Source: Chromatiales bacterium | GTDB lineage: Bacteria > Pseudomonadota > Gammaproteobacteria > Steroidobacterales > GCA-2729495 | DNA length: 64,000 nucleotides | Direction of reading: 5' to 3' | Assembly: GCA_024234935.1 (NCBI GenBank) | Contig: JACKNI010000005.1 | Span: 105,001 to 169,000 of the forward strand | Shown: piece by piece, positions 32,179-40,583 of the stretch | How positions within the stretch are numbered: the first letter of the stretch is position 1 | How the letters are laid out: every line of letters begins with the position of its first letter | Notes under the pieces: model-generated | Told to the model about the DNA's origin: nothing | Seen by the model: the letters and a program-made list of their open reading frames with translations, nothing else | Databases searched by the model: none | Program-made: the position numbers and the translations under genes

Positions 32179-32871
32179 ATGGGACAAAAGGTCAATCCGA
32201 TCGGGATCCGGCTCGGTATCACTCGGGACTGGTCGTCCAAGTGGTACGCCGACCAGCGCACTTTCCCGCATTACATTGCGATGGATTACAAGATCCGTGA
32301 GTTTCTGAAGAAGAAACTCAAGGAGGCTTCGGTAAGCAAGATCCTGATTGAGCGGCCGGCACGCAAGGCCCATATCACGATTCATACGGCGCGGCCTGGT
32401 GTCGTCATCGGCAAGAAGGGCGAGGATATCGAGAGCCTGCGGGCCCAGGTGGCCAAGCTGCTGAAAATGCCGGTCGCCGATGTGCGGATCAATATTGCAG
32501 AGATCCGCAAACCGGAGCTGGATGCCAAGCTGGTCGCCGAAGGCATTGCGCAGCAGCTCGAGCGGCGCGTGATGTTCCGCCGGGCCATGAAGCGCTCAGT
32601 GCAGAACACGATGCGTCTGGGTGCGCTCGGCATCAAGGTGCAGGTTTCGGGTCGCCTGAATGGCGGCGAGATCGCGCGAACCGAGTGGACGCGGGAAGGA
32701 CGGGTGCCACTGCATACCTTCCGCGCAGATATCGATTACGCATTGGCAGAAGCGATGACCACCTATGGGGTCATCGGTGTGAAAGTCTGGATTTTCCGCG
32801 GCGAAGTGTTCGATTCCCGCCAGGAAGTCGCGACGGAAGAAGCGGCAGCTCCGGCTGCGGCCGCGCGTTAA
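32179..32871 (+). CDS. rpsC: 30S ribosomal protein S3
   Basis: 230 residues from ATG 32179 (MGQKVNPIGIRLGITRDW), 4 bp after rplV. Longer upstream open frame is ignored because the family start is invariant. The KH domain carries GVVIGKKGEDIESLRAQ (~74-90) and the C-terminal domain NTMRLGALGIKVQVSGRLNGGEIARTEW. S3 helps form the mRNA entry channel. Confidence 0.98.
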   Translation: MGQKVNPIGIRLGITRDWSSKWYADQRTFPHYIAMDYKIREFLKKKLKEASVSKILIERPARKAHITIHTARPGVVIGKKGEDIESLRAQVAKLLKMPVADVRINIAEIRKPELDAKLVAEGIAQQLERRVMFRRAMKRSVQNTMRLGALGIKVQVSGRLNGGEIARTEWTREGRVPLHTFRADIDYALAEAMTTYGVIGVKVWIFRGEVFDSRQEVATEEAAAPAAAAR

Positions 32872-32883
32872 GGAATTGACGAA

Positions 32884-33297
32884 ATGTTGCAGCCAAAACG
32901 CACCAAGTTCAGAAAGCAGTTCAAGGGCCGTAACCGTGGCCTCGCGCAGCGCGGCAATACCGTCGCTTTCGGCGAGTACGGGCTGAAGGCAACGGACCGT
33001 TGCCGGCTTACGGCCCGCCAGATTGAGGCCGCGCGCCGGGCGATGACCCGCTATGTAAAGCGTGGTGGCAAGGTATGGATCCGGGTATTCCCGGACAAGC
33101 CGATCACTGCCAAGCCGCTGGAAGTCCGGCAGGGAAGTGGCAAGGGTAACGTCGAGTTCTGGGTGGCCCAGGTGCAGCCCGGCACAGTGCTTTACGAGAT
33201 GGAAGGGGTGACCGAGGCGATTGCCCGTGAAGCCTTCCGCCTGGCGGCGTCAAAGCTGCCTGTAGCGACCACGTTTGTCAGCCGGCACGTTGTCTAG
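32884..33297 (+). CDS. rplP: 50S ribosomal protein L16
   Basis: 137 residues. L16 contacts A-site tRNA and is a late assembly protein. MLQPKRTKFRKQFKGRNRG and the signature RRAMTRYVKRGGKVWIRVFPDKPIT are present, including the arginine at about 81-82 that YcfD hydroxylates in some gammaproteobacteria. Confidence 0.98.
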   Translation: MLQPKRTKFRKQFKGRNRGLAQRGNTVAFGEYGLKATDRCRLTARQIEAARRAMTRYVKRGGKVWIRVFPDKPITAKPLEVRQGSGKGNVEFWVAQVQPGTVLYEMEGVTEAIAREAFRLAASKLPVATTFVSRHVV

Positions 33298-33323
33298 ACG
33301 TCCGGTATTTGAGGATTCAGGCG

Positions 33324-33536
33324 ATGAAGCTGACCGAACTGCGCAAGAAGACCGAGGCCCAGCTGGGCGAAGAACTGCTTGGCTTGCGCAAAGAGCAGTT
33401 CAATCTGCGCATGCAGCGTGCAACCGGCCAGCTGAGCAAGCCGGATCAGTTCGCCAAGGTGCGGAAAAACATAGCGCGGATAAAGACATTGATGACTGAG
33501 CAGAGCAACAAGACGAAGACCGGCGGTGCGGCATGA
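33324..33536 (+). CDS. rpmC: 50S ribosomal protein L29
   Basis: 70 residues from ATG 33324 (MKLTELRKKTEAQLGEELL), with GAGG at 33311-33314. A start five codons upstream is open but lacks a ribosome binding site. Two helices form a hairpin near the tunnel exit beside L23. Stop overlaps the rpsQ start (ATGA). Confidence 0.96.
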   Translation: MKLTELRKKTEAQLGEELLGLRKEQFNLRMQRATGQLSKPDQFAKVRKNIARIKTLMTEQSNKTKTGGAA

Positions 33537-33823
33537 GCGACAACGTGAGCGGCCAGGCCGCTGATTCCGCTGCACCGATCCGGACACTGACGGGTACGGT
33601 AGTCAGCAACAGCATGCAGAAGACAATTGCTGTTGTGGTCGAGCGGCTCGTCAAGCATCCGCAATACAGCAAGTACGTTCGCCGCACCACAAAGCTGCTG
33701 GCGCACGACGAGGACAACACCTCGCAGAAGGGAGATGTTGTTTCCATTACCGAGTGCCGGCCCTACTCGAAGCGCAAGGCCTGGCGGCTCGTCGAGGTTA
33801 TCAAGCGGGCAGAGGTGGAGTAG
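33533..33823 (+). CDS. rpsQ: 30S ribosomal protein S17
   Basis: 96 residues, with an N-terminal extension of about 18 residues (SDNVSGQAADSAAPIRT) before the OB-fold core LTGTVVSNSMQKTIAVVVERLVKHPQYSKYVRRTTKLLAHDE. S17 binds helix 11 of 16S rRNA and is needed early in assembly. Confidence 0.97.
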   Translation: MSDNVSGQAADSAAPIRTLTGTVVSNSMQKTIAVVVERLVKHPQYSKYVRRTTKLLAHDEDNTSQKGDVVSITECRPYSKRKAWRLVEVIKRAEVE

Positions 33824-33893
33824 GTATTCCCCAAAAGGGATGCCGGTCTCACAGCAGAAGCCTTAGCAACGCTGGTTTTATCGGGAATCGATC

Positions 33894-34262
33894 ATGATCC
33901 AAATGCAAACATACCTCGCGGCCGCCGATAACAGCGGTGCTCGCCAGATGATGTGCATCAAGGTGCTTGGTGGCAGCCGCCGTCGTTACGCGTATATCGG
34001 CGACGTCATCAAGGTCAGTATCAAGGACGCGATCCCCCGGGGTCGGGTCAAGAAGGGCGAGGTCTACAACGCGGTCGTGGTACGTACCCGCAAAGGCGTG
34101 CGGCGGCCCGACGGATCGGTGATTCGCTTCGACGGCAATGCGGCTGTGCTGTTGAACAACAAGCTGGAGCCAATCGGCACGCGAATTTTCGGGCCAGTCA
34201 CCCGGGAACTGCGTAACGAGAACTTCATGAAGATCATTTCTCTGGCACCGGAGGTGCTCTGA
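33894..34262 (+). CDS. rplN: 50S ribosomal protein L14
   Basis: 122 residues. L14 forms an intersubunit bridge and docks the silencing factor RsfS. MIQMQTYLAAADNSGARQMMCIKVLGGSRRRYA and the signature AVVVRTRKGVRRPDGSVIRFDGNAAVLLN are intact. A 70-bp gap precedes it, where E. coli has the spc promoter; I see no good -35/-10 pair here. Confidence 0.98.
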   Translation: MIQMQTYLAAADNSGARQMMCIKVLGGSRRRYAYIGDVIKVSIKDAIPRGRVKKGEVYNAVVVRTRKGVRRPDGSVIRFDGNAAVLLNNKLEPIGTRIFGPVTRELRNENFMKIISLAPEVL

Positions 34263-34302
34263 GTATTGCCAGAGTGTGGCGAACTCAGTGGAAGGTAGAG
34301 TC

Positions 34303-34617
34303 GTGAACAGGATCAGGAAAAACGACCAGGTAATCGTCAGCACCGGCCGCGACAAGGGTCGGCGTGGAACCGTTACCAAGGTGGATGGCGACCGAGTCTG
34401 GGTTGAAGGTGCAAATGTCGTGAAGCGGCATCAGCGTCCGAACCCGAACAAGGGTCTGCAGGGCGGTATCATCGAGAAAGAGATGCCCCTGCATATCTCC
34501 AATGTCATGCTGTTCAATCCCGTGACCAACAAGGGTGATCGCATCGGTTTCCGTACTCTGGAAGATGGCCGGAAAGTCAGGTACTTCAAGTCGAACAAAG
34601 AGGTCGTGGATATCTGA
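34303..34617 (+). CDS. rplX: 50S ribosomal protein L24
   Basis: 104 residues from GTG 34303 (MNRIRKNDQVIVSTGRDKGRRG), with GGAAGG 7 bp upstream; this is the normal family length. An in-frame GTG at 34276 would add nine residues and lacks a ribosome binding site. The KOW motif occupies the N-terminal 30 residues. L24 starts 50S assembly. Confidence 0.94.
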   Translation: MNRIRKNDQVIVSTGRDKGRRGTVTKVDGDRVWVEGANVVKRHQRPNPNKGLQGGIIEKEMPLHISNVMLFNPVTNKGDRIGFRTLEDGRKVRYFKSNKEVVDI

Positions 34618-34668
34618 TCCGTGTCTGGCTGAGCCAGAACAGCGGGTCAACAGAATCCCAGCAAGTTT

Positions 34669-35208
34669 ATGACCAGACTACAGCAAGAATACGTCACCAC
34701 TATCGTGCCAAAACTGCGTGAGCGGCTCGGTATCGACAATGTGATGGAAGTGCCGCGGATCACCAAGATCACGCTGAACATGGGCGTGGGTGAGACGATC
34801 ACCGACAAGAAAGTGATCGAGAAGGCCGTGCAGGACATGACGGGTATCGCCGGCCAGAAGCCGCAGATCACGCTCGCGCGCAAGTCTGTTGCAACCTTCA
34901 AGGTTCGTGAGGGTTATCCGGTAGGCTGCAAGGTCACCCTGCGTCGCAGCCGCATGTACGAGTTTCTCGACCGCCTGGTCAACATTGCCATACCGCGTGT
35001 ACGCGACTTCCGTGGCCTGAACGGCCGGTCGTTTGATGGCCGTGGCAACTACAGCATGGGCATCCAGGAACAGATCATCTTTCCGGAAATCGACTACGAC
35101 AAGATCGATTCGATCCGGGGTATGGATATCACGATTACGACAACAGCCCGCACCGATGAGCATGCGCGGGCCTTGCTTGAAGCCTTCAACTTTCCTTTCC
35201 GCAAGTGA
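34669..35208 (+). CDS. rplE: 50S ribosomal protein L5
   Basis: 179 residues. L5 binds 5S rRNA in the central protuberance and contacts P-site tRNA. VMEVPRITKITLNMGVGE (~25-42) and the C-terminal FPEIDYDKIDSIRGMDITITTTARTDEHARALLEAFNFPF are conserved. Confidence 0.98.
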   Translation: MTRLQQEYVTTIVPKLRERLGIDNVMEVPRITKITLNMGVGETITDKKVIEKAVQDMTGIAGQKPQITLARKSVATFKVREGYPVGCKVTLRRSRMYEFLDRLVNIAIPRVRDFRGLNGRSFDGRGNYSMGIQEQIIFPEIDYDKIDSIRGMDITITTTARTDEHARALLEAFNFPFRK

Positions 35209-35224
35209 CGGGATAAATCCGAAT

Positions 35225-35530
35225 ATGGCCAAGAAATCGATGGTTCTCCGGGATGTGAAACGGGCAAAACTCGTGGAGCGCTACGCAAAGAAGCGCCAGG
35301 AGCTGAAAGCCATAATTGCCAGCCCGAAGTCGCGCCCCGAAGACAAGCAGACGGCGCAGGAAAAGCTGCAGTCGCTGCCGCGGGATTCTAGTCCGAGCCG
35401 CATGCGGAGCCGTTGCTCAATCACCGGAAGGTCGCGTGGTTACTACCAGAAGTTTGGCCTGTCGCGTACCAAGCTTCGTGAGCTCACGCTGGAAGGCAAC
35501 ATTCCCGGCATGCGCAAGGCCAGCTGGTAA
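35225..35530 (+). CDS. rpsN: 30S ribosomal protein S14, zinc-free type
   Basis: 101 residues from ATG 35225 (MAKKSMVLRDVKRAKLVERYAKKR). The family signature is RCSITGRSRGYYQKFGLSRTKLRELTLEGNIPGMRKASW. The four zinc cysteines of the short S14 type are absent, so it is the long C-minus form. The upstream open frame inside rplE is a shadow. Confidence 0.97.
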   Translation: MAKKSMVLRDVKRAKLVERYAKKRQELKAIIASPKSRPEDKQTAQEKLQSLPRDSSPSRMRSRCSITGRSRGYYQKFGLSRTKLRELTLEGNIPGMRKASW

Positions 35531-35604
35531 ACGGATCAGCAACCTGTCCGGCGGATCCGGCAGGCAGCGACATAAACAGCAGACAGAAGCGAGTAAACGA
35601 ATCC

Positions 35605-36003
35605 ATGAGCATCTCCGACCCGATCGCCGACATGCTGACCCGCATCCGGAATGGCCAGAGGGTTTCCCTGCCTTCCGTGAGCATGCCTTCTTCGACGAAG
35701 AAGGAATCCATTGCGAAGGTGTTGCTGGATGAAGGCTATATCGCTTCATATCGGGTAGAGCCGGGTGAGAACAACAAGCCGGTTCTGCAGATTGAACTCA
35801 AGTACTTTGAAGGACGCCCCGTAATCGATGAGATCCGGCGTGTCAGCCGTTCGGGCCTCCGCATCTATCGTGGCAAGAGCGATGTACCGAAGGTCCAGGG
35901 CGGCCTGGGGATTGCGATCGTCTCGACGTCGGCTGGTGTAATGAGCGACCGTGCGGCCCGCGCTGGCGGGCATGGCGGAGAGGTGCTCTGCGTCGTTTCC
36001 TGA
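35605..36003 (+). CDS. rpsH: 30S ribosomal protein S8
   Basis: 132 residues. S8 organises the central domain of 16S rRNA; in E. coli it also represses the spc operon by binding near rplE. The conserved start is SISDPIADMLTRIRNGQ, and the C-terminal rRNA-binding part is VQGGLGIAIVSTSAGVMSDRAARAGGHGGEVLCVV. Confidence 0.98.
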   Translation: MSISDPIADMLTRIRNGQRVSLPSVSMPSSTKKESIAKVLLDEGYIASYRVEPGENNKPVLQIELKYFEGRPVIDEIRRVSRSGLRIYRGKSDVPKVQGGLGIAIVSTSAGVMSDRAARAGGHGGEVLCVVS

Positions 36004-36035
36004 TGCAGGCTGAATACAAATCCGGGATGAACTAG

Positions 36036-36569
36036 ATGTCCAGAGTCGCAAAGAAGCCGGTGCTGCTGCCCAAGGGGGTCGAGATGACCCAGGCGGCAGG
36101 CACGGTCAAGGTCAAGGGTCCGAAGGGCGAACTGCGTCTGTCGCTCAGCGGCGATGTGGAAGTGAACATTGCCGACGATCAGGCCAATGTCACCAGCCGC
36201 AAGCCGGAGCAGCGTGCATGGGCCATTGCGGGAACCACCCGCGCCCTGCTCGCCAACATGGTTGAAGGCGTTTCCAAGGGGTTCGAGCGCAAGCTGGAGC
36301 TGGTCGGCGTCGGCTATCGCGCCCAGGCGCAGGGCAAAAAGCTCAATCTGACGCTGGGCTTTTCCCATCCGGTGGCCTATGCGGTTCCCGATGGCATCAC
36401 CATCGATACGCCGAGCCAGACCGAGATCCTTATCAAGGGTGCGGACAAGCATCAGGTCGGCCAGGTCGCCGCTGATATCCGCAGTTATCGTCCGCCCGAG
36501 CCCTACAAAGGCAAGGGTGTGCGGTATTCCACAGAACGAGTTGTGCTGAAGGAGGCGAAGAAGAAATAG
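36036..36569 (+). CDS. rplF: 50S ribosomal protein L6
   Basis: 177 residues, two tandem domains. L6 lies near the sarcin-ricin loop. The C-terminal signature PEPYKGKGVRYSTERVVLKEAKKK (~154-177) is complete. It begins MSRVAKKPVLLPKGVEM. Confidence 0.98.
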   Translation: MSRVAKKPVLLPKGVEMTQAAGTVKVKGPKGELRLSLSGDVEVNIADDQANVTSRKPEQRAWAIAGTTRALLANMVEGVSKGFERKLELVGVGYRAQAQGKKLNLTLGFSHPVAYAVPDGITIDTPSQTEILIKGADKHQVGQVAADIRSYRPPEPYKGKGVRYSTERVVLKEAKKK

Positions 36570-36613
36570 GTGCCGGATTGAGTTGATCCAACACCCCTTG
36601 CTTCAGAGGCGCT

Positions 36614-36967
36614 ATGACCAAGAACGACAACAGACTGAGACGTGCACGGCGATCCCGGGCGAAGATCCGCGAGCTCGGCATTGCCCGGCTCACGATTCAC
36701 CGGACTCCGCGGCACATGTATGCGCAGATCATCGGACCCGATGGCGGTACGGTGGTGGTTTCGGCATCGACCTTGCAAAAGGACGTGCGCGAAGCGCTCG
36801 ACGGCACCGGCAACATCGCCGCCGCGGCAGTGGTTGGCCGGTCGATAGCCGAAAAGGCAAAGGCGGCTGGCGTCACGCGTGTGGCGTTCGACCGATCCGG
36901 TTTTCAGTATCACGGGCGCGTCAAGGCATTGGCTGAAGCGGCTCGCGAAAACGGCTTGGAGTTCTGA
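36614..36967 (+). CDS. rplR: 50S ribosomal protein L18
   Basis: 117 residues. L18 binds 5S rRNA with L5. An Arg/Lys-rich N-terminus (NRLRRARRSRAKIREL) precedes the conserved HRTPRHMYAQIIGPDGGTVVVSAST and the end FDRSGFQYHGRVKALAEAARENGLEF. Confidence 0.97.
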   Translation: MTKNDNRLRRARRSRAKIRELGIARLTIHRTPRHMYAQIIGPDGGTVVVSASTLQKDVREALDGTGNIAAAAVVGRSIAEKAKAAGVTRVAFDRSGFQYHGRVKALAEAARENGLEF

Positions 36968-36969
36968 CA

Positions 36970-37497
36970 GTGGCGCGTAGACAGGAAGGTTTGGGCCAGG
37001 GCCGCTCGGGTGAAGGCGATGACTATCTCGAGAAGCTCGTTGCGGTTAACCGTGTGGCCAAGGTCGTCAAGGGCGGCCGCCAGTTCGGCTTTACCGCTCT
37101 GACGGTCGTTGGCGATGGCAAGGGCAAGGTTGGCTTCGGTTACGGCAAGGCGCGTGAAGTGCCCGCCGCAATCCAGAAATCCATGCAGGCCGCACGTCGC
37201 AATCTGCGCACCGTGGCGCTGAAGAAGGACACGCTCTTCTATGCGCGCACCGGCAACCACGGTTCGACCCGTGTTTACATGCAGCCCGCCTCTGACGGTA
37301 CCGGAATCATCGCGGGTGGTGCGATGCGTGCGGTGTTCGAGTGTGCCGGCGTACGCAACGTGCTGGCCAAGAGCTACGGCTCACGTAATCCGATCAATGT
37401 GGTGCGCGCCACGATGAACGCGCTCAGTGACATGTACTCGCCCGAGACGATTGCGGCCAAGCGCGGCAAGACTCTGGCGGAAATCACCGGCGCCTGA
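36970..37497 (+). CDS. rpsE: 30S ribosomal protein S5
   Basis: 175 residues from GTG 36970, 2 bp after rplR. S5 lines the mRNA entry site and affects decoding fidelity. Double-stranded-RNA-binding-like N-domain: YLEKLVAVNRVAKVVKGGRQFGFTALTVVGDGKGKVGFGYGKAREV (~19-64); C-domain: AKSYGSRNPINVVRATMNAL. Confidence 0.98.
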   Translation: MARRQEGLGQGRSGEGDDYLEKLVAVNRVAKVVKGGRQFGFTALTVVGDGKGKVGFGYGKAREVPAAIQKSMQAARRNLRTVALKKDTLFYARTGNHGSTRVYMQPASDGTGIIAGGAMRAVFECAGVRNVLAKSYGSRNPINVVRATMNALSDMYSPETIAAKRGKTLAEITGA

Positions 37498-37541
37498 GTC
37501 GAGTTGACCAGGAATTCCGGGTTCAAGGAAACGGTGCGCCA

Positions 37542-37730
37542 ATGGCAAAGTCCAAGCAGCTGAAAGTTACGCTCGTAAAGAGCAAGTTTGGTCGTCTCCC
37601 GAAGCATCGGGCCTGCGTTTCAGGTCTCGGGCTGCGGCGGATGCACCACTCGGTTCTGGTCGATGACACGCCCGAGAATCGCGGCATGGTCAATCGCATC
37701 GCCTATATGTTGCGTGTCGAGCAGGCCTGA
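37542..37730 (+). CDS. rpmD: 50S ribosomal protein L30
   Basis: 62 residues: KSKQLKVTLVKSKFGRLPKHRACVSGLGLRRMHHSVLVDDTPENRGMVNRIAYMLRVE pattern of bacterial L30, with the signature GLGLRRMHHSV. It lies between rpsE and rplO as in the usual spc order. Confidence 0.97.
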   Translation: MAKSKQLKVTLVKSKFGRLPKHRACVSGLGLRRMHHSVLVDDTPENRGMVNRIAYMLRVEQA

Positions 37731-37747
37731 GAGACAAGGAAGCAGAT

Positions 37748-38176
37748 ATGAAGCTGAACACGCTTAAGCCTGGATCGAGAAAGGCGCCGAAACGCGTTGG
37801 TCGCGGCAGTTCCGCCGGCCAGGGCAAGACATGTGGCCGTGGGCACAAGGGGCAGTCGGCCCGCGCCGGCGGTTATCACAAGGTCGGCTTCGAAGGCGGT
37901 CAGATGCCGCTGCAACGGCGGCTGCCGAAGATCGGCTTCGTGTCGCAGATGATTGGCACGACGGCTGAAGTCCGTTTGCATGAACTCGAGCGCGTGAAGG
38001 CAGAGATCATCGATCTGGCCAGCCTCAAGGATGCCGGTATCGTGTCGCGGGAAGCCGAAAAGGCCAAGGTGATCAGCTCCGGCAAGATCGCCAAGGCAGT
38101 AAAGGTGCGTGGCATCAAGGTCACGCCGGGTGCCCGCAAGGCCATTGAAGCGGCTGGCGGCAGCATCGAAGAATAA
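37748..38176 (+). CDS. rplO: 50S ribosomal protein L15
   Basis: 142 residues. The Gly/Arg-rich N-terminal tail (KRVGRGSSAGQGKTCGRGHKGQSARAGG, ~15-42) threads into 23S rRNA; the globular C-domain ends KVTPGARKAIEAAGGSIEE. AAGGA precedes the ATG by 9 bp. Confidence 0.97.
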   Translation: MKLNTLKPGSRKAPKRVGRGSSAGQGKTCGRGHKGQSARAGGYHKVGFEGGQMPLQRRLPKIGFVSQMIGTTAEVRLHELERVKAEIIDLASLKDAGIVSREAEKAKVISSGKIAKAVKVRGIKVTPGARKAIEAAGGSIEE

Positions 38177-38199
38177 TTGCAGGACTGACGGAACACATC

Positions 38200-39543
38200 G
38201 TGGCAAAAGGCGGAAAGGCAAATCCTGCGGCAACTCTCGGCGAAGCCCCGCGCTTCACCGAGTTGCGCAAGCGCCTGTTTTTCCTGCTTGGCGCACTCGT
38301 GGTCTACCGGATCGGCACCTTTATTCCCGTCCCCGGTATCGACCCGCAAGCCCTGGCGCGCTTCTTTGAGCAGCAGTCCGGCACGATCCTCGCGATGTTC
38401 AACATGTTCTCCGGTGGAGCGCTTTCGCGGCTGAGCATTTTTGCGCTGGGCGTGATGCCCTATATCTCGGCTTCGATTATTGTGCAGATGGCCGGTATGG
38501 TCATCCCGCAGTTGAGCCAGTTGCGCAAGGAAGGCGAGTCGGGGCGCCGCAAGCTGACGCAGTACACGCGTTTTGGCACGGTCGGGCTGGCTCTTGTGCA
38601 GTCGATCGGCGCGGCTGTCGCGCTGCAGAATCAGTCAGTCGTGATCAATCCAGGTCCCAATTTTGTCTTTACGGCTGCGATCACGCTGGTTACCGGGACG
38701 ATGTTCCTGATGTGGCTTGGTGAGCAGATCACCGAGCGCGGTCTGGGCAACGGCATTTCGATGATCATTCTGGCCAGCATCATTTCCGGTCTGCCGGCGG
38801 CCATCGGCGGCACCCTTGAGCTCGTGAATACCGGGGAGATGAACCCGGCAATCGCGCTCATCCTCGTTCTGCTCGTGATTGCGGTCACCGCGTTCGTGGT
38901 GTACATGGAGCGCGGCCAGCGCAGGATTACCGTCAACTATGCGCGCCGCCAGCAGGGGCGTCGGGTTTATGCCGGCCAGTCCAGCCATCTGCCGTTCAAG
39001 ATCAACATGTCGGGCGTCATCCCGCCAATCTTTGCCTCCAGCATCATCCTGTTTCCGGCTACAATCGCCGGCTGGTTTGGTACCACCCAGGGCTTCGGCT
39101 GGCTGCAGACGCTTTCTGCGGAACTCTCGCCGGGTCAACCGATCTACATCATGCTGTATGCCAGCATGATCATGTTTTTCTGCTTCTTCTATACGGCGCT
39201 GGTGTTTAATTCCCGCGAGACAGCCGACAACCTGAAGAAGAGCGGCGCATTTATTCCCGGCATCCGGCCCGGGCAGCAGACTTCCGAGTACATCGACAAG
39301 GTGCTCACACGGCTGACCTTCTGGGGCGGCCTCTATGTTGTGGCGGTATGTATGCTGCCGGAGTTCATGATTCTCTACTGGCGGGTACCGTTCTATTTCG
39401 GCGGAACCTCGCTGATGATCATCGTGGTAGTCACGATGGACTTCATGGCGCAACTTCAGGCGCACACGATGTCCCATCAATACGACAGCATGCTGAAGAA
39501 GGCCAATTTCAGCGGCATTGGACGAGCTGGCCAGATCCGTTAA
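38200..39543 (+). CDS. secY: Preprotein translocase channel subunit SecY
   Basis: 447 residues from GTG 38200. Ten membrane segments are expected and visible as hydrophobic stretches. Plug and lateral-gate signatures include GGALSRLSIFALGVMPYISASIIVQ (~69-93) and GNGISMIILASIISG. The cytoplasmic loops carry RRITVNYARRQQGRR. It pairs with SecE (11979) to form the Sec channel and is the usual end of the spc operon with rpmJ. Confidence 0.98.
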   Translation: MAKGGKANPAATLGEAPRFTELRKRLFFLLGALVVYRIGTFIPVPGIDPQALARFFEQQSGTILAMFNMFSGGALSRLSIFALGVMPYISASIIVQMAGMVIPQLSQLRKEGESGRRKLTQYTRFGTVGLALVQSIGAAVALQNQSVVINPGPNFVFTAAITLVTGTMFLMWLGEQITERGLGNGISMIILASIISGLPAAIGGTLELVNTGEMNPAIALILVLLVIAVTAFVVYMERGQRRITVNYARRQQGRRVYAGQSSHLPFKINMSGVIPPIFASSIILFPATIAGWFGTTQGFGWLQTLSAELSPGQPIYIMLYASMIMFFCFFYTALVFNSRETADNLKKSGAFIPGIRPGQQTSEYIDKVLTRLTFWGGLYVVAVCMLPEFMILYWRVPFYFGGTSLMIIVVVTMDFMAQLQAHTMSHQYDSMLKKANFSGIGRAGQIR

Positions 39544-39567
39544 GAAGCTGGCCACAGGAGTAGATAT

Positions 39568-39681
39568 ATGAAAGTCCGGGCATCAGTAAAGAAGATCTGC
39601 AGGAACTGCAAGATCGTTCGGCGTAATCGCGTGGTACGGGTGATCTGCAGCGATCCCCGTCACAAGCAGCGCCAGGGTTAA
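39568..39681 (+). CDS. rpmJ: 50S ribosomal protein L36
   Basis: 37 residues (MKVRASVKKICRNCKIV and VICSDPRHKQRQG at the ends). C11, C14, C27 and H32 form the zinc ribbon, so this is the zinc-binding C-plus form. CAGGAG lies 10 bp before the ATG. Found by reading the gap between secY and rpsM. Confidence 0.96.
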   Translation: MKVRASVKKICRNCKIVRRNRVVRVICSDPRHKQRQG

Positions 39682-39709
39682 TGGCTCCGGTTACTGGAGA
39701 GCAGGTGTA

Positions 39710-40066
39710 ATGGCACGTATAGCGGGCATCAACATCCCCCCCAACAAGCATGTGGGGATTGCGTTAACGCATATTTTCGGCGTTGGGCGGCAGCGTGCCC
39801 TCGATGTCTGCGAGGCATCCGGCATTGCGCCGGACGTCAAGGTGAAAGACCTCACCGAGCCCGAAGTCGAACGGATCCGTGGCGAGATCGCGCGGTTTCC
39901 GGTCGAGGGTGATCTGCGCCGGGAAGTGTCCATGAGCATCAAGCGTCTCATGGATCTCGGCTGTTACCGGGGCATCCGCCATCGCAAGGGATTGCCGATG
40001 CGAGGGCAGCGCACGCGTACCAATGCGAGGACCCGCAAAGGTCCGCGCCGGGCAATCAGAAGATAG
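39710..40066 (+). CDS. rpsM: 30S ribosomal protein S13
   Basis: 118 residues, first gene of the alpha operon. S13 forms bridges to the 50S subunit and touches P-site tRNA. ARIAGINIPPNKHVGIALTHIFGVGRQRA and the C-terminal RNA-binding GQRTRTNARTRKGPRR are conserved. In E. coli S4 represses this operon through a pseudoknot around the rpsM start; the 28-bp gap before the ATG here leaves little room upstream for one. Confidence 0.98.
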   Translation: MARIAGINIPPNKHVGIALTHIFGVGRQRALDVCEASGIAPDVKVKDLTEPEVERIRGEIARFPVEGDLRREVSMSIKRLMDLGCYRGIRHRKGLPMRGQRTRTNARTRKGPRRAIRR

Positions 40067-40131
40067 CTGGACGGTAGTCATCACCGGCTGACGGTGATGG
40101 CGCCTGCCACGACAGGTTTACAGAGAGATTT

Positions 40132-40572
40132 ATGGCACAAGAACCCGAAACACCAGATACCCCGACCCCCGAAGCGGAAACTGCCGCTGCGGCTGCCACC
40201 AAGGCGCGGAAGAAGGGCAAGCGGCATGTCGTCGACGGCATCGCCCATATCCATTCCACGTTCAACAATACGATCGTGACGATCACCGACCGGCAGGGCA
40301 ATACGCTGAGCTGGGCAACGGCTGGCAGTTGTGGTTTCAAGGGCTCACGCAAGAGCACGCCGTTTGCCGCCCAGGTTGCTGCAGAGCGCGCCGGTCAGGC
40401 CGCTCTGGAGTATGGCGTCAAGGCGCTGGAAGTGCTGGTCAGCGGTCCGGGCCCGGGACGTGAATCAGCGGTCCGGTCACTCAATGGTGTGGGTTTTCGT
40501 ATCGGCAATATCGAAGACATCACGCCCATTCCGCACAACGGCTGTCGTCCGCCGAAGAAGCGGCGCGTTTAA
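40132..40572 (+). CDS. rpsK: 30S ribosomal protein S11
   Basis: 146 residues, longer than the usual ~129 because of an acidic/Ala-rich N-terminal extension (AQEPETPDTPTPEAETAAAAATKA). The core starts KKGKRHVVDGIAHIHSTFNNTIVTITD. The C-terminal signature VSGPGPGRESAVRSLNGVGFRIGNIEDITPIPHNGCRPPKKRRV is intact. S11 forms the platform with S7 at the E site. Confidence 0.97.
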   Translation: MAQEPETPDTPTPEAETAAAAATKARKKGKRHVVDGIAHIHSTFNNTIVTITDRQGNTLSWATAGSCGFKGSRKSTPFAAQVAAERAGQAALEYGVKALEVLVSGPGPGRESAVRSLNGVGFRIGNIEDITPIPHNGCRPPKKRRV

Positions 40573-40583
40573 AGGTAAGAGTA

